A stretch of 64,000 nt of DNA from Symbiodinium natans (GCA_905221605.1 CAJNDS010002498.1:186001-250000); one strand, 5' to 3'. Counted from the first letter of the stretch, positions 40,608 through 50,530 are shown. Numbers and translations: made by a program. The notes: generated from the sequence alone by a model not told the origin.

Positions 40608-40786
40608 TGTTAAACATCTACGCAGTACAGGAAGCTGTGCACCAGGTGCATGTGGAATGCACACCAGAGCCTCGGAACGTCTTGTCGACGACAGGCTCGA
40701 ACAAGGACACACACCGCAGCGAACCCATGAAAAGTGCGGAGTGTCCCAGCTTTTCAGTTAGCTTTAGATTGACCCTATCTTTGACA
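40608..40786 (+). repeat. left LTR
   Basis: TGTTAAACATC ... CCTATCTTTGACA. Very short for a copia LTR. Its last base is the A of the gag ATG. Confidence 0.95.
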
Positions 40787-43700
40787 TGGTAGCGGAGCTG
40801 CCGTTCCAGGAACCAGAGGCAGCGATGATGCTACACATAGCAGGAGTAGGAATCGTCCTCATAGCCATGATGGCTTCTCTCGTCTGTGGGATGATACAAA
40901 TGTGGAAACAGGAAAAGAACGTCGAAGTCCGAGAGTTCTTCGAGTACCTCCCCACAGTCCGGATAGCAACAAGAGCAGGAAGAAGGTACCACAAACCAGG
41001 TTGTGCTCACATCAGGAACCTGACGGTTGCTGGTGGAAGAGTGAGGGACTTTGCCCCTTGCTTCAATTGCTTCCCTGAACGATACACGATTCAGGAAGTG
41101 AAGACGAGGAACATGAGATGCTACGGAATGGCAGCAGGCATAGTGCTGCTGGTTGGTTTTGCCCTGGGGAGCCTCGCCACTTTGTGCGGGATGAGCATGA
41201 CTCCAGGAAGATATGGCTTCGAAGAGAATCCGTGGCAGGCCCTTGGACCCGGAAGAGCCAAGGATGAACTTGCCCTTGGAGATGACAGATCCTCCAAGGA
41301 AGAAAGACGTGGGAGAAAGGCGATTGCCGAGATTGACGAGAGTGAGTTGATGGTTGTGTGGACGAGCATCCCAGGAAAGCCCAATACGCATTCTCAGAAG
41401 AACTACGACAAGTACTCCGTGAACCAGGACTTCATGAATGCCTACACGATGAGGAGCATCGACATGTACATGAGTGAAGAAGATGAGAGCCTTGAGTCCG
41501 GCTACGCTCCTAGGTACCTAGTAGATGAGAAGCTAGAAGAAGGAAAGTTTCACAATGTAGAAAAGATCCCTTTCAAGGAACAGTTCGAACAGCTAGAAAA
41601 GAAGTTTCACGACGTCGTGCACAGCTTAGTGTTTGAAGGAATTCATCTCGTAGTTTTCGCAGGAACACCTCTAGGAATGATTACTTGGATCATCCTATCG
41701 TACTTCTCACGATTGTTCTTTACAGCAGTACAGAAAAGAACGAAGAGAGCGAAAGAGCCCAAAAGGAAAAGCATGAGAAGAAGAGCAGAAGTGAGGAGAC
41801 AGCACAAGACAATGTTTCTTGTTGTGCTTGTGTACAGCAACTTGGAAGCAGCCAAAGGAATGGAAGATGCACTACAGAGACTTGCAGAAATCAACCAGCA
41901 AACGCTTCAAGGAATACAAACCTTAGCAGAAGAGATGAGGAGCAGTGCAGCAGCCGGCACAGCCCGAGAGCAAAGCATCACAGCAAGCTTCAGCAATACA
42001 CTGCAGGCAATTCAGCAGCAGAGTGCAGAGGCACAGCACACTTTGCTTCAAGCACAGGAAACAGCAGTGACAACTTTCGAGGAGATCGGAAGCAGCCTAG
42101 AGAGAGCAGTGAAAGGAAGAAAGCCAGGTGACGTTGAGCTTCACAAACTCATCAAGCCTCCAGAAGTATTTTCTCCAGGAACTTGGCAAGAAGAAAAGAA
42201 TGGTTTCATGGAGTTCAAGCAACGACTTCGAGTCTGGCTTGGCGCTATGGATGAAGATCTTGTGGAAACCATGGACCTCGTGGAGAACGACCTAAGGAAG
42301 AATGAAGTGCTGGACATGAAAGATATGACTGATGAGGCCAAAACGCAAAGCAGGAAGTTGTACAGCATTTTAGCGTCTTACACCAAAGGCAGACCGTATC
42401 GTGTGGTTCGCCATACGACAGAAGAGAACGGTATGGAAGCCTATAGGATGCTGTTGTTAGAATACCAGCCTGTGAATAGAGCAAGATCGCTGGAACTTTT
42501 CCACAACATCATGAATTTCCGTTTTGCCAAGGACAAAGGCATTGCAGAGAACATCCTCGAATATGAGGAACGCATTGAGCAGTACGAGAAGTCCACTGGA
42601 GAAAAGGTGCAGGAAAACTTGAAGGTTAGTACATTGATTCAAGGAATGAAGCCTGAAGTAAAGAGACATTTGTTGCTCAACCTAGATGAGAAGACGAAGT
42701 ACCCGGCACTTAGGCAGTATCTTGTGAACTATGAGTCAACTGAGAAGTGGACCAATTCGCTTACGCAGTCCCAAGGAACACCCTATAGGACCACTACTGA
42801 CCTAATCGACAAGGGAGAAGATCATCAGGGTGTTGCAGCCATGGATGTGTCTCAGGCTTGGAAAGGCAAAGGTAGAGATTGGTACGGGTACAAAGGTAAA
42901 GGAAAGAAAGGTGGTAAGGATTCAGGCAAGGATTCAGGCAAAGGTGGTTTCAAAGGTCGAGGCAAAGGAAAAGGTAGAGGCAAAGGCAGAGGTGGAAACT
43001 GGAAAGGCCGAGGTAGAGGCTTTAGAGGTTTCAAAGGCAGAGGAAAAGGCTACAAAGGGTTCAAAGGTAGCTACAAAGGTAAAGGCAAAGGAAAGGCCCA
43101 AGCAGCTACAGGAGTTTGCCATTACTGCCAGAAGTATGGACACTTTGAGGCCCAGTGTAGGAAGAAACAGAGAGACATGGGGTACACGGCTAGGAATGTA
43201 GAAATGCAGGAAACTCAGAGTGAAGCCCCAAGTAGAGGAACAGCCTCAACCCAAGCTCCAACATCGAGAACAGCGACAACATCAGCCAGTTCATCAGGTC
43301 AAGGAACCCAGAAGCCGATCATCAGGATGGTAACAATGCACCACATCGGTGATCCACCGACCAGCTTTCCTGAGGAGTTCGAGCTGAGCGAAGACTCTGA
43401 GGAACTTGAAATTGATTACTTCGGGAGAGTTTTGATGGTTTCGGCTAGTTCAGGAAAGTCAGAGCAGGAATTTCAGATTGGAAGTGAGAGTGATGAAGAG
43501 AGTGAAGACATAGAGAAGGACCCCTTGTACTGTTGGTACACCTCAGAACCAGAGAACTTTGTTAGGACAGTGAGAGAGAGCCCAGGTGCAAAGGAAATTG
43601 AGGTTGTGCTTGACTCAGGCGCAGATATCTCATTAGCCCCTATGTGGATGCGAAATTTCGGTAGGAAGGTCCCGGACCGACGCAGGATTGAACTCCGAGA

Positions 43701-43980
43701 CGCTCAAGGAACTAGGATAAAAGTACAGGACCAGCGGGTTATTGAGGTTGAGTTTGAGGATGTTGGTGGAAACTGTGTGAAGGTTGAGGAAGTCTTCTTG
43801 ATTTCATCAGTTGTTCACCCTCTCTTAGCTGTAGGAAAATTGTTGAAGGAAGGTTGGGCTGTAGTGGACTACATAGGGCTCGGTCACACTTGTCCATCCA
43901 ATTCGACCTTCAGCTACGAGGTTCCTAAGCGTTTCACAGAGATAGATTGGCGTAGGGACTCCTGTTGTTTGGGATGTTGA
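40786..43980 (+). CDS. copia gag-protease with membrane segments
   Basis: 1064 codons from an ATG that shares its A with the LTR. Residues about 14-40 and 108-135 are hydrophobic (VGIVLIAMMASLVCGMIQM; GIVLLVGFALGSLATLCG), as is about 285-315 (FAGTPLGMITWIILSYF). Between the first two is YHKPGCAHIRN then PCFNCFP, a Cys/His cluster like the Ada-type metal site. A UBN2-like gag core follows (about 450-650), then Gly/Lys/Arg-rich RNA-binding sequence, a zinc knuckle CHYCQKYGHFEAQCRKK (about 777) and the aspartic protease motif VVLDSGADISLAP (about 942). It ends at TGA, after which the same frame continues. A later ATG (40826) is possible but loses the first residues only. Confidence 0.85.
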   Translation: MVAELPFQEPEAAMMLHIAGVGIVLIAMMASLVCGMIQMWKQEKNVEVREFFEYLPTVRIATRAGRRYHKPGCAHIRNLTVAGGRVRDFAPCFNCFPERYTIQEVKTRNMRCYGMAAGIVLLVGFALGSLATLCGMSMTPGRYGFEENPWQALGPGRAKDELALGDDRSSKEERRGRKAIAEIDESELMVVWTSIPGKPNTHSQKNYDKYSVNQDFMNAYTMRSIDMYMSEEDESLESGYAPRYLVDEKLEEGKFHNVEKIPFKEQFEQLEKKFHDVVHSLVFEGIHLVVFAGTPLGMITWIILSYFSRLFFTAVQKRTKRAKEPKRKSMRRRAEVRRQHKTMFLVVLVYSNLEAAKGMEDALQRLAEINQQTLQGIQTLAEEMRSSAAAGTAREQSITASFSNTLQAIQQQSAEAQHTLLQAQETAVTTFEEIGSSLERAVKGRKPGDVELHKLIKPPEVFSPGTWQEEKNGFMEFKQRLRVWLGAMDEDLVETMDLVENDLRKNEVLDMKDMTDEAKTQSRKLYSILASYTKGRPYRVVRHTTEENGMEAYRMLLLEYQPVNRARSLELFHNIMNFRFAKDKGIAENILEYEERIEQYEKSTGEKVQENLKVSTLIQGMKPEVKRHLLLNLDEKTKYPALRQYLVNYESTEKWTNSLTQSQGTPYRTTTDLIDKGEDHQGVAAMDVSQAWKGKGRDWYGYKGKGKKGGKDSGKDSGKGGFKGRGKGKGRGKGRGGNWKGRGRGFRGFKGRGKGYKGFKGSYKGKGKGKAQAATGVCHYCQKYGHFEAQCRKKQRDMGYTARNVEMQETQSEAPSRGTASTQAPTSRTATTSASSSGQGTQKPIIRMVTMHHIGDPPTSFPEEFELSEDSEELEIDYFGRVLMVSASSGKSEQEFQIGSESDEESEDIEKDPLYCWYTSEPENFVRTVRESPGAKEIEVVLDSGADISLAPMWMRNFGRKVPDRRRIELRDAQGTRIKVQDQRVIEVEFEDVGGNCVKVEEVFLISSVVHPLLAVGKLLKEGWAVVDYIGLGHTCPSNSTFSYEVPKRFTEIDWRRDSCCLGC
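40787..40798 (+). promoter_or_regulatory. primer-binding site, tRNA-Met-like
   Basis: TGGTAGCGGAGC immediately follows the LTR and complements a tRNA 3' end ...CCGCTACCA. It is close to the initiator-Met site (TGGTAGCAGAG) used by many copia elements. It lies inside the gag reading frame. Confidence 0.7.
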
Positions 43981-44970
43981 GACTGTCCTGACAAAAGCTT
44001 TAGCGGTGAGGGAATTGTTGTTGTACGCTACTGCTATGGAAGTGTTTCCTTCAACCAAGAAAGTTCCTGTCTCACTACCGTTCCGAAATTCCCAAAGAGC
44101 TCAGAGCATGTCGACCCAGCTATGCTGTATCCCCAAGGAAAACATCCTTTCAGAGCTGTTTTGGTTAGAGACACCGAAGGCTGGCAGCTCTTGCACTACA
44201 ACGAAAGGTATGAAGAGCTAGAAGAACCTTTTGGCCACATCTATGATGAGAGCCAGAACTTTGAGGTATTGACCTTGATCTCGTCCAAGGCATTTCCTCC
44301 TTACCTCATAGGAACACCCAAGAAAGCTGAAGACAGACGTACATTTGAAGAGTACACTGATGACAAGTGGTCTCTTAGCAAGGATGGAACTGAACTGATC
44401 AGGTACCACCACACGCCCAGGAAGACACGTTTTCATCCACTCGACTTGAAGGACATTCCCGTAGAGCGTGAGAGCCTCCAGAACGAGAGATCCACCTACG
44501 GAGAGGACCCAGTGAACCATGAGTTCTTTGAGGACAAGATGCCATGGATTGCAGATGAGTATGACGAGTTCTCATCGCCTTTCGGAGTGAGATCATGGAC
44601 AGGACTGTCGAAGTTCAGGTTGGTCTACCCAGTAGATGGTTCAAAGGCCCAACAACAGGAACAAAGGCTCAAAACAGTCCCGGAGAATGAAAGCATGGAG
44701 ATTGACGAACAGGAACCACAGGCCCCTGCACACAGGTATGAACTTCATGGAGAACTTACGTTCATTTATGATGGTCATGAGTACAACCAGCAGAACAGCC
44801 TGAAGATCCTCAAGGAATTGTGTACAGAACTTGGAGTGTCTAAGAATGGCTCAAAACAGGACCTCCTTAGAAGGCTCAGTAGGAAGATTAGGACTCAACA
44901 CTGCTCAAAAGAAGTACCAGGAATATGCCATTCCACAACCGCTCAAGGACCAAGTCATGCCCAAACCTGA
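43981..44970 (+). CDS. copia protease-integrase linker with SAP-like motif
   Basis: Continues the gag frame after the TGA (43978-43980). Near the end is LKILKELCTELGVSKNGSKQ then DLLRRLSRK, resembling a SAP-type helix-turn-helix DNA-binding motif. The frame is left near 44890-44915, where the integrase frame (+1) takes over at KKYQEYAIPQP. The TGA could be a stop giving gag-pro alone, with read-through making pol, as in some retroelements; or it is a mutation. Confidence 0.55.
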   Translation, partial: DCPDKSFSGEGIVVVRYCYGSVSFNQESSCLTTVPKFPKSSEHVDPAMLYPQGKHPFRAVLVRDTEGWQLLHYNERYEELEEPFGHIYDESQNFEVLTLISSKAFPPYLIGTPKKAEDRRTFEEYTDDKWSLSKDGTELIRYHHTPRKTRFHPLDLKDIPVERESLQNERSTYGEDPVNHEFFEDKMPWIADEYDEFSSPFGVRSWTGLSKFRLVYPVDGSKAQQQEQRLKTVPENESMEIDEQEPQAPAHRYELHGELTFIYDGHEYNQQNSLKILKELCTELGVSKNGSKQDLLRRLSRKIRTQHCSKEVPGICHSTTAQGPSHAQT

Positions 44971-46576
44971 AGAAGTTGAGGTACACAATTTGACACATTT
45001 ACCGTATGCCACTTGGTGTCCAGTATGCGTTGCGTGCAAAGGAAAAGAGTCGCCACATCCAACTCAAAGCCCTGAGAAGGAACGATCGTCTAGACCTACA
45101 TTGTGTATGGATTTCTGTTTTACAGGAACAAGTCATGATGAAGCCCCGACGGCAGTCAGCTTGGTTTGCATTGACTCTTGGAGTAGGAGCATTGCTTGCA
45201 TTCCAACTGCAACCAAAGGAAAAGGTTTGATCGAGCACATTGGCGAAGGCGTTACGTACATGAGCACTCAGCTTCAGTACCAGACTATCAATTTGAAGGC
45301 AGACAATGAAGGAACCATGAAGAAGCTCAAGCAGATCATCCTGAAACAAAGGTCAGCTCTAGGACTAGGAACAACCCTTCAAGATGCAGTTTCAGGCCAG
45401 AAGGAAACCAATGGCATGGCAGAGCGTGCAATTCAAACTGTGCGTAGGCAAGCCCTCACGTTGATTCAAGGTTTGCAGGAACAGGCAAAGGTGTTGATAG
45501 CACATACTCACCCCTTGTTCAGTTGGGCATTCAGGCATGCAGCTTGGATTCTGAATAGGTACCACAGACACAGTGCTACTGGTATGACACCTTATGAGTT
45601 TGTTGCAGGAAGACCTTATGAAGGAACACTTTGCCAGTTTGGTGAGAGTTTGATGGTCTTGGCGAACAGGACTGGCGTCAATGTCAAGAAAGGTGACCCT
45701 CAATGGCTGAGAGGAGTTTTCTTAGGAAAGACTGACAACAACCTCTTCATTACGTGGCACATGGATGGCATCAAGACCAGTAGATCTGTGAAGAGATGCC
45801 CCCGTCATTTTGACCTGGAAGCACTAACTAGTGTAGGAATCCACACTTGGGAAGTGAAGCACACGACGCTCACAACTCGCGTAGTTCCTAGGAAGAACCT
45901 ACCAGGCCCCTCAGGAACACCAGCGCCTGTGACAGTGGTGGAGCCTCTAGGAGATCAACATGGCATTGGAGCCATTACTCCTGGAATACAGACACCTGTC
46001 ATCGCAGGCGGGGCGAGTACACCAAAACCGTTAGGAACAGTCACCCCAAGAAACACGAACCTTCATGCAATGGCAAAGAAGGCAAAGGAACAAGAACAAC
46101 TGCAAGCAGAACCTGCAGCACCTGCATGGATAGACCCAGGACCTGATGAGGCAGGCAGTGATGCAACGCCTACAAGTCAACTGAGTCATCTGCAAAACAG
46201 AGGACCAGGATCCGATGAAGCAGGTAGTGATGTCACACCAACGTCGCAGATAAGCCGTGGTCGTGGTAGTGACAGCATGAGCACTGATCAAGAGGTCATG
46301 CAAGAGAGTCAAGGTAGTGAACTTTTGTTGCCAAGAGCACCGTCAGCAGTCAGAAAGCATGAGTATGAAGACGTAGGAACTTCGTCCAAAATCCCAAGGA
46401 CTGACGAGTCGCCGAAGAGGAAATTTCCACCGTTTAACGCAGGACGCGTGTTTGAGCACAACGACGAACCTCTCCCTGAGCCAGGACTTGACGACATCTG
46501 TTGGGAGGACACATACTCAGATATAGGAGATGAAGAAGAAGAAGACGAAGAGGAGAGAGAGAGTTTTCAACGATGA
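44831..46576 (+). CDS. copia integrase
   Basis: Zinc-binding start HNLTHLPYATWCPVCVACK (HHCC type, about 44984-45040), then a DDE core: TLCMDFCFTG (first Asp), NLKADNEG (second Asp) and KETNGMAERAIQ (Glu). This is followed by a copia-type GKE-like C-terminal region (PHYF-like LVWAxR equivalents around 45700-45800) and a disordered acidic tail. It inserts cDNA into chromosomes. It joins the upstream frame by a +1 shift near 44900 and the RT frame by a +1 shift within 46530-46576, at a GAAGAAGAAGAAGACGAAG run where slippage or a sequencing error is likely. Confidence 0.85.
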   Translation: MECLRMAQNRTSLEGSVGRLGLNTAQKKYQEYAIPQPLKDQVMPKPEEVEVHNLTHLPYATWCPVCVACKGKESPHPTQSPEKERSSRPTLCMDFCFTGTSHDEAPTAVSLVCIDSWSRSIACIPTATKGKGLIEHIGEGVTYMSTQLQYQTINLKADNEGTMKKLKQIILKQRSALGLGTTLQDAVSGQKETNGMAERAIQTVRRQALTLIQGLQEQAKVLIAHTHPLFSWAFRHAAWILNRYHRHSATGMTPYEFVAGRPYEGTLCQFGESLMVLANRTGVNVKKGDPQWLRGVFLGKTDNNLFITWHMDGIKTSRSVKRCPRHFDLEALTSVGIHTWEVKHTTLTTRVVPRKNLPGPSGTPAPVTVVEPLGDQHGIGAITPGIQTPVIAGGASTPKPLGTVTPRNTNLHAMAKKAKEQEQLQAEPAAPAWIDPGPDEAGSDATPTSQLSHLQNRGPGSDEAGSDVTPTSQISRGRGSDSMSTDQEVMQESQGSELLLPRAPSAVRKHEYEDVGTSSKIPRTDESPKRKFPPFNAGRVFEHNDEPLPEPGLDDICWEDTYSDIGDEEEEDEEERESFQR

Positions 46577-49500
46577 GGACGCAGGACCACCAGAGCTTTC
46601 AGATGAAGAGCTCAAGGCCAAGGACAGAGAGGCCATGATCACCGAGATGGAGAGACTTTCAGGAATGCAGGCACTGGCTAGGAAACCGCTGGAGGAACTT
46701 GGTTGGCACAAGAGAGACGATGGAGAGAATGAGAGAGAAGAGATCGAACAGGAACCCATAAAATGGCTCACAACCAAATTCGTGTTCGATTGGCGGTTCA
46801 GGTCAGGGTCTTGGAAAAGACGGGCTAGGCTAGTGGCTCGTGAATTTAAAGGAACTGAACACAGAAGCGATGTGTTCTCACCAGCCACGTCAGCAAGCCT
46901 CACAAGGTTAGTCCCCGTGATTGCTCTTCAGGAAGAGTTTTCAGTCTACAGCATTGACGTCAAAGATGCGTTTTTGCAAGTACCCCAAAGGACTAGAACG
47001 GCGTGTGAATTCCCGAAGGAATATGTGGAGCTGTTTCAGGACACTGATCCCTCTTGTCTTCAGGAAGGACTACTCTTGCTCCGAGTGTTGCCAGGACAGA
47101 GAGACGCAGCTTTGCTTTGGTCGGATCATTTTAGTGATTCGCTTAAGGAACAAGACTTTGAGAGAAGTGTAGCTTGTCCAACTCTGTTTCGAGACTCAAG
47201 GAAAAGCATTCTTGTGGTTCATGTTGATGACATTCAAGCAGCAGGAAAGAGTCATCATGTCGACCCTGTACTAAAGAGCTTAGGACGAGTGTACGAGCTG
47301 AAGATTGAAGGACCGTTTCTTACCGCGCAGGAACTTGCTATTGGCGAGTCGCTTCAGACGGTGAGATTTCTCAAAAGGAAGTACTCGTATCACAATCACG
47401 AACTTCACATTCACAGTGACCCAAAGTATCTTGGAAAACTTCGTGAAGAACTCAAGTTGACAGGAAAGGCATCAAAGCCGACGCCGTGCACACAGGAGAG
47501 CCAGGCAGTAGACAACGCAAACCCTCTTGACCAGGAACAAGCAGCTTCGTTTAGGAAGTGTGTAGGAATCCTCCTATATGTTTGTCAGGACAGGCCGGAT
47601 CTGCAGTTCGCAGTAAGAGGTTTAGCGTCCAAGATGTCATTGCCAACATTTGCAGCTAAGAAGCAGTTGATTCATGTTGTGCAGTACATGACAAAGACAG
47701 ATGGTTACCATTGCACGTATAGGAAAACACCTCGAGGAATGTCAAACCTCAACGAGAGCATTCGTAACGGAACCTATGACTTTTCCCAAGTCAAACCCAA
47801 GGAACATCACTTGTTGGAGGTATACTCCGATTCAGATTGGGCAGGACAGAAAGACAGTCGTCGCAGCACAAGTTCAGGAACTGTGTTCCTGGATTCTCAA
47901 CTGATCTATGCATTCTCTAGGACCCAAAGGAGTATTTCTCTGTCTTCTGGAGAGGCAGAATATTACGCCGCAGCTAGTTCAGCTAGTGACTCTTTGTTGC
48001 TCAAGGAAGCGATAGAATTCCTCACCTGTAGGAAGTGCGTAGTGCATTTGCATCTAGATTCTCCCGCTGCTCGTGGTATCATTACCAGGCAGGGAGTAGG
48101 AAGAGTGAAACATTTGCAGATTAGGACCCTCTTTCTCCAGGACCTCCACAAACAAGGAATTCTTAGTGTCCACCCGGTAGGTACCAGGGATAACACTGCT
48201 GATATAGGAACTAAGCCGCTTTCAGGAAAACGCATTAAGTTGTTGATGCATTGGCTAGGCTTCAAGGACGAACAAAACCAACCAGTAGGAATTGAAGAGC
48301 TTCAAGAACATCGACAGCAGGAACAAGCTAAGGCCACAGTCAAGAGAATCAAGTCCAAAGGGAACTTCGCGTTTGCAGCTTTGTTTTTCTCTTTGCTTTC
48401 AGGAAGTTTGGAAGGTTGCTCAAAGGTTGAAGTAGCTTCAGGAACATGTCTTTTGCAGTCGTGCAGTACATGTGTAGGAACTGTGCAGGAACATGTCGGC
48501 ATGTGCAGTGACACGAGTGCATGTGCATTAGGATTGCAGGAACAGCTTGAAGTAGGAAACATTTGCAGCTCGATGCCTCGAGTGAAGGACCTCTGTTTTA
48601 GGAACCCTGAAAAGGAAGAGACAGTAGCTGTAGAGAAGGAAGTAGCAGCTATGGAACCGAGTGCCTCCGAGAAGGAACGCTGGTTCAGAGAGCTCACCTC
48701 TCAGTTGAACCAGTTGAAAGAAGCCCAAGGAACCACGAACGTGTTGCTCAGAGAACAGCGTCGCGAACAGGCAAGCCTCAAGGAACAGATTGAGGACCAA
48801 CACCTGCGAGATGTGGAGTTGCTCAGGCACTTGAAGGAAAGGATAGAAGCTTTGGAGACCAAGATCGCCGAGTACGAGAAGGAAGAAGAAGAGATCAAAG
48901 GAATGATTTGGTGGAAGCTTCAAGAAGAAGAAAGAGGAGCAGAGATGGAAAGAGAGCTACGAAGAACAGGACATGGTCGAGGAGAAGAAGGAAGTAAAGA
49001 AGAAGGATCGAGTTCTACCACACCAAGATCTTCGTCGGCGTCTACTACATCAACGCAGGAGGAAAAGAGGAAGGAAAAGGAGAGGAAAGAGAAGATCAGG
49101 AAAGTGAATGAGGAGCTGAGGAAAAGAGAAGAAGAGGAGAAGGAAAAGGAAAGAGGTTTTGCGTACCCCTACGACGACACCGAGTACAAGATCTACGTGG
49201 AGAATGGCAAGGTGTACAAGCAGCACAGGATCACGGGCGAGAAGGTCGAAGTTGGCGTCGACTACGTCTACAAGTACCAGAAAGGAAAGGAAGGAAAAGG
49301 AAAAGGACCAGGAAAAGGAAGCACCAAGAACACAGCCACAGGAGCGAGCAGCAGCTCTGACAAGCAGGCAAGCGCAGCAGCCGCTGAAGCAGCAGGAGTT
49401 ACACCACAGGAAGAAGGAGCCACACAGGAAGCAGAGAAGCAGGCAGAGAAGGATGAGAAGAAGTGGCAGAAGGAACGCGAAAGGCGAGGAAGAATCAGGA

Positions 49501-50267
49501 AGAGGAAAGCCGAGGAGAAAGCCAGGAAGGAGAAGGAAGAAGCAGAAGAGGAAAGGAAAAGACAGGAAGCCACAGCAGAAGAGGAAAGGAAGAAGCAGGA
49601 AGCAGCAGCAGAAGAAGGAAGGAAGAAGCAGGAAGCAGCAGCAGCAGAGGAGAGAAAGAAGCAGGAAGCCGCAGCAGAAGAAGAAAGGAAGAAGCAGGAA
49701 GCCGCAGCAGAAGAGGAAAGGAAGAAAAGGCAGGCAGCAGCAGCAGCAGAGGAAAAGGACAGGAAGAGACGAGAGGCAGCAGCAGCGGCAGAAGCAGAAA
49801 GGAAGAGACGAGAGGCAGCAGCAGCAGAAGCAGAGAGGAAGAAGCAAGAGCCAGCAACAAGAGAAGGAAAGGAAGATGAAAATGAAAGTTTGAGGATTGA
49901 GATGGCCCAGCTTCGTGAGTTGGTCAGAGGAATGAAGGAACAGCAAGCCTCAGACAAAAGGAAGATCGTCTCGCTTCAGGAAGAGCTCAAGAAGGCCACA
50001 GACAGTGAAGGAAGCACAGGAGAAGGAAAGAAGAACAAGCCGATTGGCCCACAGGATCGAAGCCAATTCAGAGTTGGAGGAAGTGAAGGAGCTCAGGAAC
50101 TGTATGCGATCTTTCCTTACGAAGGATCAGATTTCCAGTGGAAATGGGTGCAGGCCACAAAGGCATGGCTCTACTACGACGTGAACCAGAACTTGTGGAT
50201 CAAGGACAGCGAAGATGAAGATGGAGGAAGGATCTGCAAGGAACAGGAGAAGCAAGTGAAAGGATGA
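46530..50267 (+). CDS. copia RT-RNase H with long C-terminal extension
   Basis: RT: KFVFDWRFRSGSWKRRARLV, then YSIDVKDAFLQVP (first Asp) and LVVHVDDIQAA (active-site Asp pair). RNase H: LEVYSDSDWAGQKDSRRSTS, SSGEAEYYAAASSA and VHLHLDSPAARGI, ending near DIGTKPLSGKR (about 48240). Beyond this, where copia pol normally ends, the same frame continues about 650 residues: a hydrophobic segment FAFAALFFSLLSGSLEGC, a Cys-rich stretch, a long coiled coil (about 48640-49150), a conserved-looking patch (YPYDDTEYKIYVENGKVYKQ), Lys/Glu/Ala repeats (about 49540-49860) and a Trp/Tyr-rich end (WKWVQATKAWLYYDVNQNLW). The extension looks env-like in layout but no homology is claimed. Confidence 0.85.
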   Translation: MKKKKTKRRERVFNDEDAGPPELSDEELKAKDREAMITEMERLSGMQALARKPLEELGWHKRDDGENEREEIEQEPIKWLTTKFVFDWRFRSGSWKRRARLVAREFKGTEHRSDVFSPATSASLTRLVPVIALQEEFSVYSIDVKDAFLQVPQRTRTACEFPKEYVELFQDTDPSCLQEGLLLLRVLPGQRDAALLWSDHFSDSLKEQDFERSVACPTLFRDSRKSILVVHVDDIQAAGKSHHVDPVLKSLGRVYELKIEGPFLTAQELAIGESLQTVRFLKRKYSYHNHELHIHSDPKYLGKLREELKLTGKASKPTPCTQESQAVDNANPLDQEQAASFRKCVGILLYVCQDRPDLQFAVRGLASKMSLPTFAAKKQLIHVVQYMTKTDGYHCTYRKTPRGMSNLNESIRNGTYDFSQVKPKEHHLLEVYSDSDWAGQKDSRRSTSSGTVFLDSQLIYAFSRTQRSISLSSGEAEYYAAASSASDSLLLKEAIEFLTCRKCVVHLHLDSPAARGIITRQGVGRVKHLQIRTLFLQDLHKQGILSVHPVGTRDNTADIGTKPLSGKRIKLLMHWLGFKDEQNQPVGIEELQEHRQQEQAKATVKRIKSKGNFAFAALFFSLLSGSLEGCSKVEVASGTCLLQSCSTCVGTVQEHVGMCSDTSACALGLQEQLEVGNICSSMPRVKDLCFRNPEKEETVAVEKEVAAMEPSASEKERWFRELTSQLNQLKEAQGTTNVLLREQRREQASLKEQIEDQHLRDVELLRHLKERIEALETKIAEYEKEEEEIKGMIWWKLQEEERGAEMERELRRTGHGRGEEGSKEEGSSSTTPRSSSASTTSTQEEKRKEKERKEKIRKVNEELRKREEEEKEKERGFAYPYDDTEYKIYVENGKVYKQHRITGEKVEVGVDYVYKYQKGKEGKGKGPGKGSTKNTATGASSSSDKQASAAAAEAAGVTPQEEGATQEAEKQAEKDEKKWQKERERRGRIRKRKAEEKARKEKEEAEEERKRQEATAEEERKKQEAAAEEGRKKQEAAAAEERKKQEAAAEEERKKQEAAAEEERKKRQAAAAAEEKDRKRREAAAAAEAERKRREAAAAEAERKKQEPATREGKEDENESLRIEMAQLRELVRGMKEQQASDKRKIVSLQEELKKATDSEGSTGEGKKNKPIGPQDRSQFRVGGSEGAQELYAIFPYEGSDFQWKWVQATKAWLYYDVNQNLWIKDSEDEDGGRICKEQEKQVKG

Positions 50268-50520
50268 AGGAAGGAAAAGAAGCGAAGGAGAAGAGAAGCA
50301 AGGAAAAGCAGAGGAAGGATCAGCAGCGCTCAGTCGAGCAGTGAGGAGTGAGTTTCAAGATGAGAAGGAAGCCAGAACAAAGGATGGAGTATCCGTTCTA
50401 CTGGCAACTTTCAGGAACTTTGTTTTCGCTTTTGTTGACTAAAGGAAAATGATCCGAGTAATCAACTTAGCCCACGACAGTCGAAGCTAGCTTAGTCTAG
50501 GAACGACTTTCACCAGCTTC

Positions 50521-50530
50521 GAAGGCGGGG
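50521..50530 (+). promoter_or_regulatory. polypurine tract
   Basis: GAAGGCGGGG directly before the right LTR; primes plus-strand synthesis in LTR elements. Confidence 0.65.

Noticed and set aside
49050-49957. Long minus-strand Ser/Leu/Phe/Cys-rich frames antisense to the copia pol extension
   Set aside because: Shadows of the Lys/Glu-rich coding strand (GAA/AAG codons).
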